From contig JAQGAU010000679.1 of assembly GCA_034698045.1 (NCBI GenBank), positions 1 through 24,966 of the forward strand: a stretch of 24,966 nt of DNA, read 5' to 3'. Shown here piece by piece: positions 24,919-24,966 of the stretch. Origin of the DNA: Paramacrobiotus richtersi (Eukaryota; Tardigrada; Eutardigrada; Parachela; Macrobiotidae). How positions within the stretch are numbered: the first letter of the stretch is position 1; each line of letters begins with the position of its first letter. The notes under the pieces were generated by a model. It worked only from the letters and a program-made list of their open reading frames with translations, searched no databases and was not told where the DNA came from. The position numbers and the translations under genes are program-made.

Positions 24919-24966
24919 AAAAGTGGACACGATAGGATGGTGCGTCATGCCATTATGTTTTCGCAC

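Noticed and set aside
24902-24966. tRNA-Val gene starting at a 17-bp core
   Set aside because: Only the first 20 or so bases resemble a tRNA. No anticodon arm, B box or acceptor pairing can be found here or after any other core.

Overview
The window looks like AT-rich animal-type nuclear DNA. The evidence is coding segments split by short GT-AG introns (two aligned copies of one intron are both 55 nt), a 5'-truncated LINE tail, microsatellites, and no bacterial-style operon. The species cannot be fixed from the sequence. Short introns are compatible with a nematode or another compact invertebrate genome, but that is a guess.

Almost everything recognisable is one theme repeated: decayed, intron-containing copies of a class II (HDAC6-like) zinc histone deacetylase gene, all but one piece on the minus strand. 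Two kinds of catalytic-domain remnant alternate. CD1-like pieces carry NPEIII(I/L)SAGYDAA-GC (about 0.66-1.06, 9.3-9.5 and 20.9-21.25 kb; a reduced one near 14.3 kb). CD2-like pieces carry, in gene order, a TESELNLIHD exon, a TLVAAGS/NVVDAV/NGYAIA exon, a PPGHHA/GFCFANN exon, a VDWDVHHGDGVQ exon, a G-rich exon, a GFDAALND/YETMTK/LEGG exon, and several C-terminal exons of unknown function. Gene order is read from high to low coordinate. No copy is intact. Introns and intergenic spacers are duplicated along with exons, so the array arose by segmental duplication, not retroposition.

Layout: 2.34-3.56 kb is a shrunken CD2 copy with an unrelated insert. 4.2-6.0 kb is the most complete C-terminal half. 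6.0-9.5 kb is a worn CD2 plus CD1 copy. 9.6-11.3 kb is spacer holding palindromes and one inverted exon segment on the plus strand. 11.4-12.5 and 12.7-13.9 kb are two CD2 copies head to tail. 14.3-16.0 kb is scrambled CD1, spacer and CD2 pieces. 16.1-17.5 kb is spacer. 17.6-21.3 kb is the fullest CD2-linker-CD1 copy. 21.3-23.7 kb is spacer with the LINE insertion. 23.9-24.97 kb is the C-terminal end of a further copy that runs off the window.

The unexplained signal is a core of about 17 bp, ATCGTAGTGTAGTGGCT. It occurs about 21 times in both orientations, at five or more different positions per gene unit. It survives better than the sequence around it and resembles the 5' end of a eukaryotic tRNA-Val gene including the A box. 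Pairs of cores in inverted orientation bound a spacer module four times. Other points of interest are a near-perfect 38-bp hairpin, tandem palindromes at the equivalent site of another copy, a 27-bp minisatellite found in only one copy, and a LINE insertion whose empty site is preserved in a paralogous spacer.
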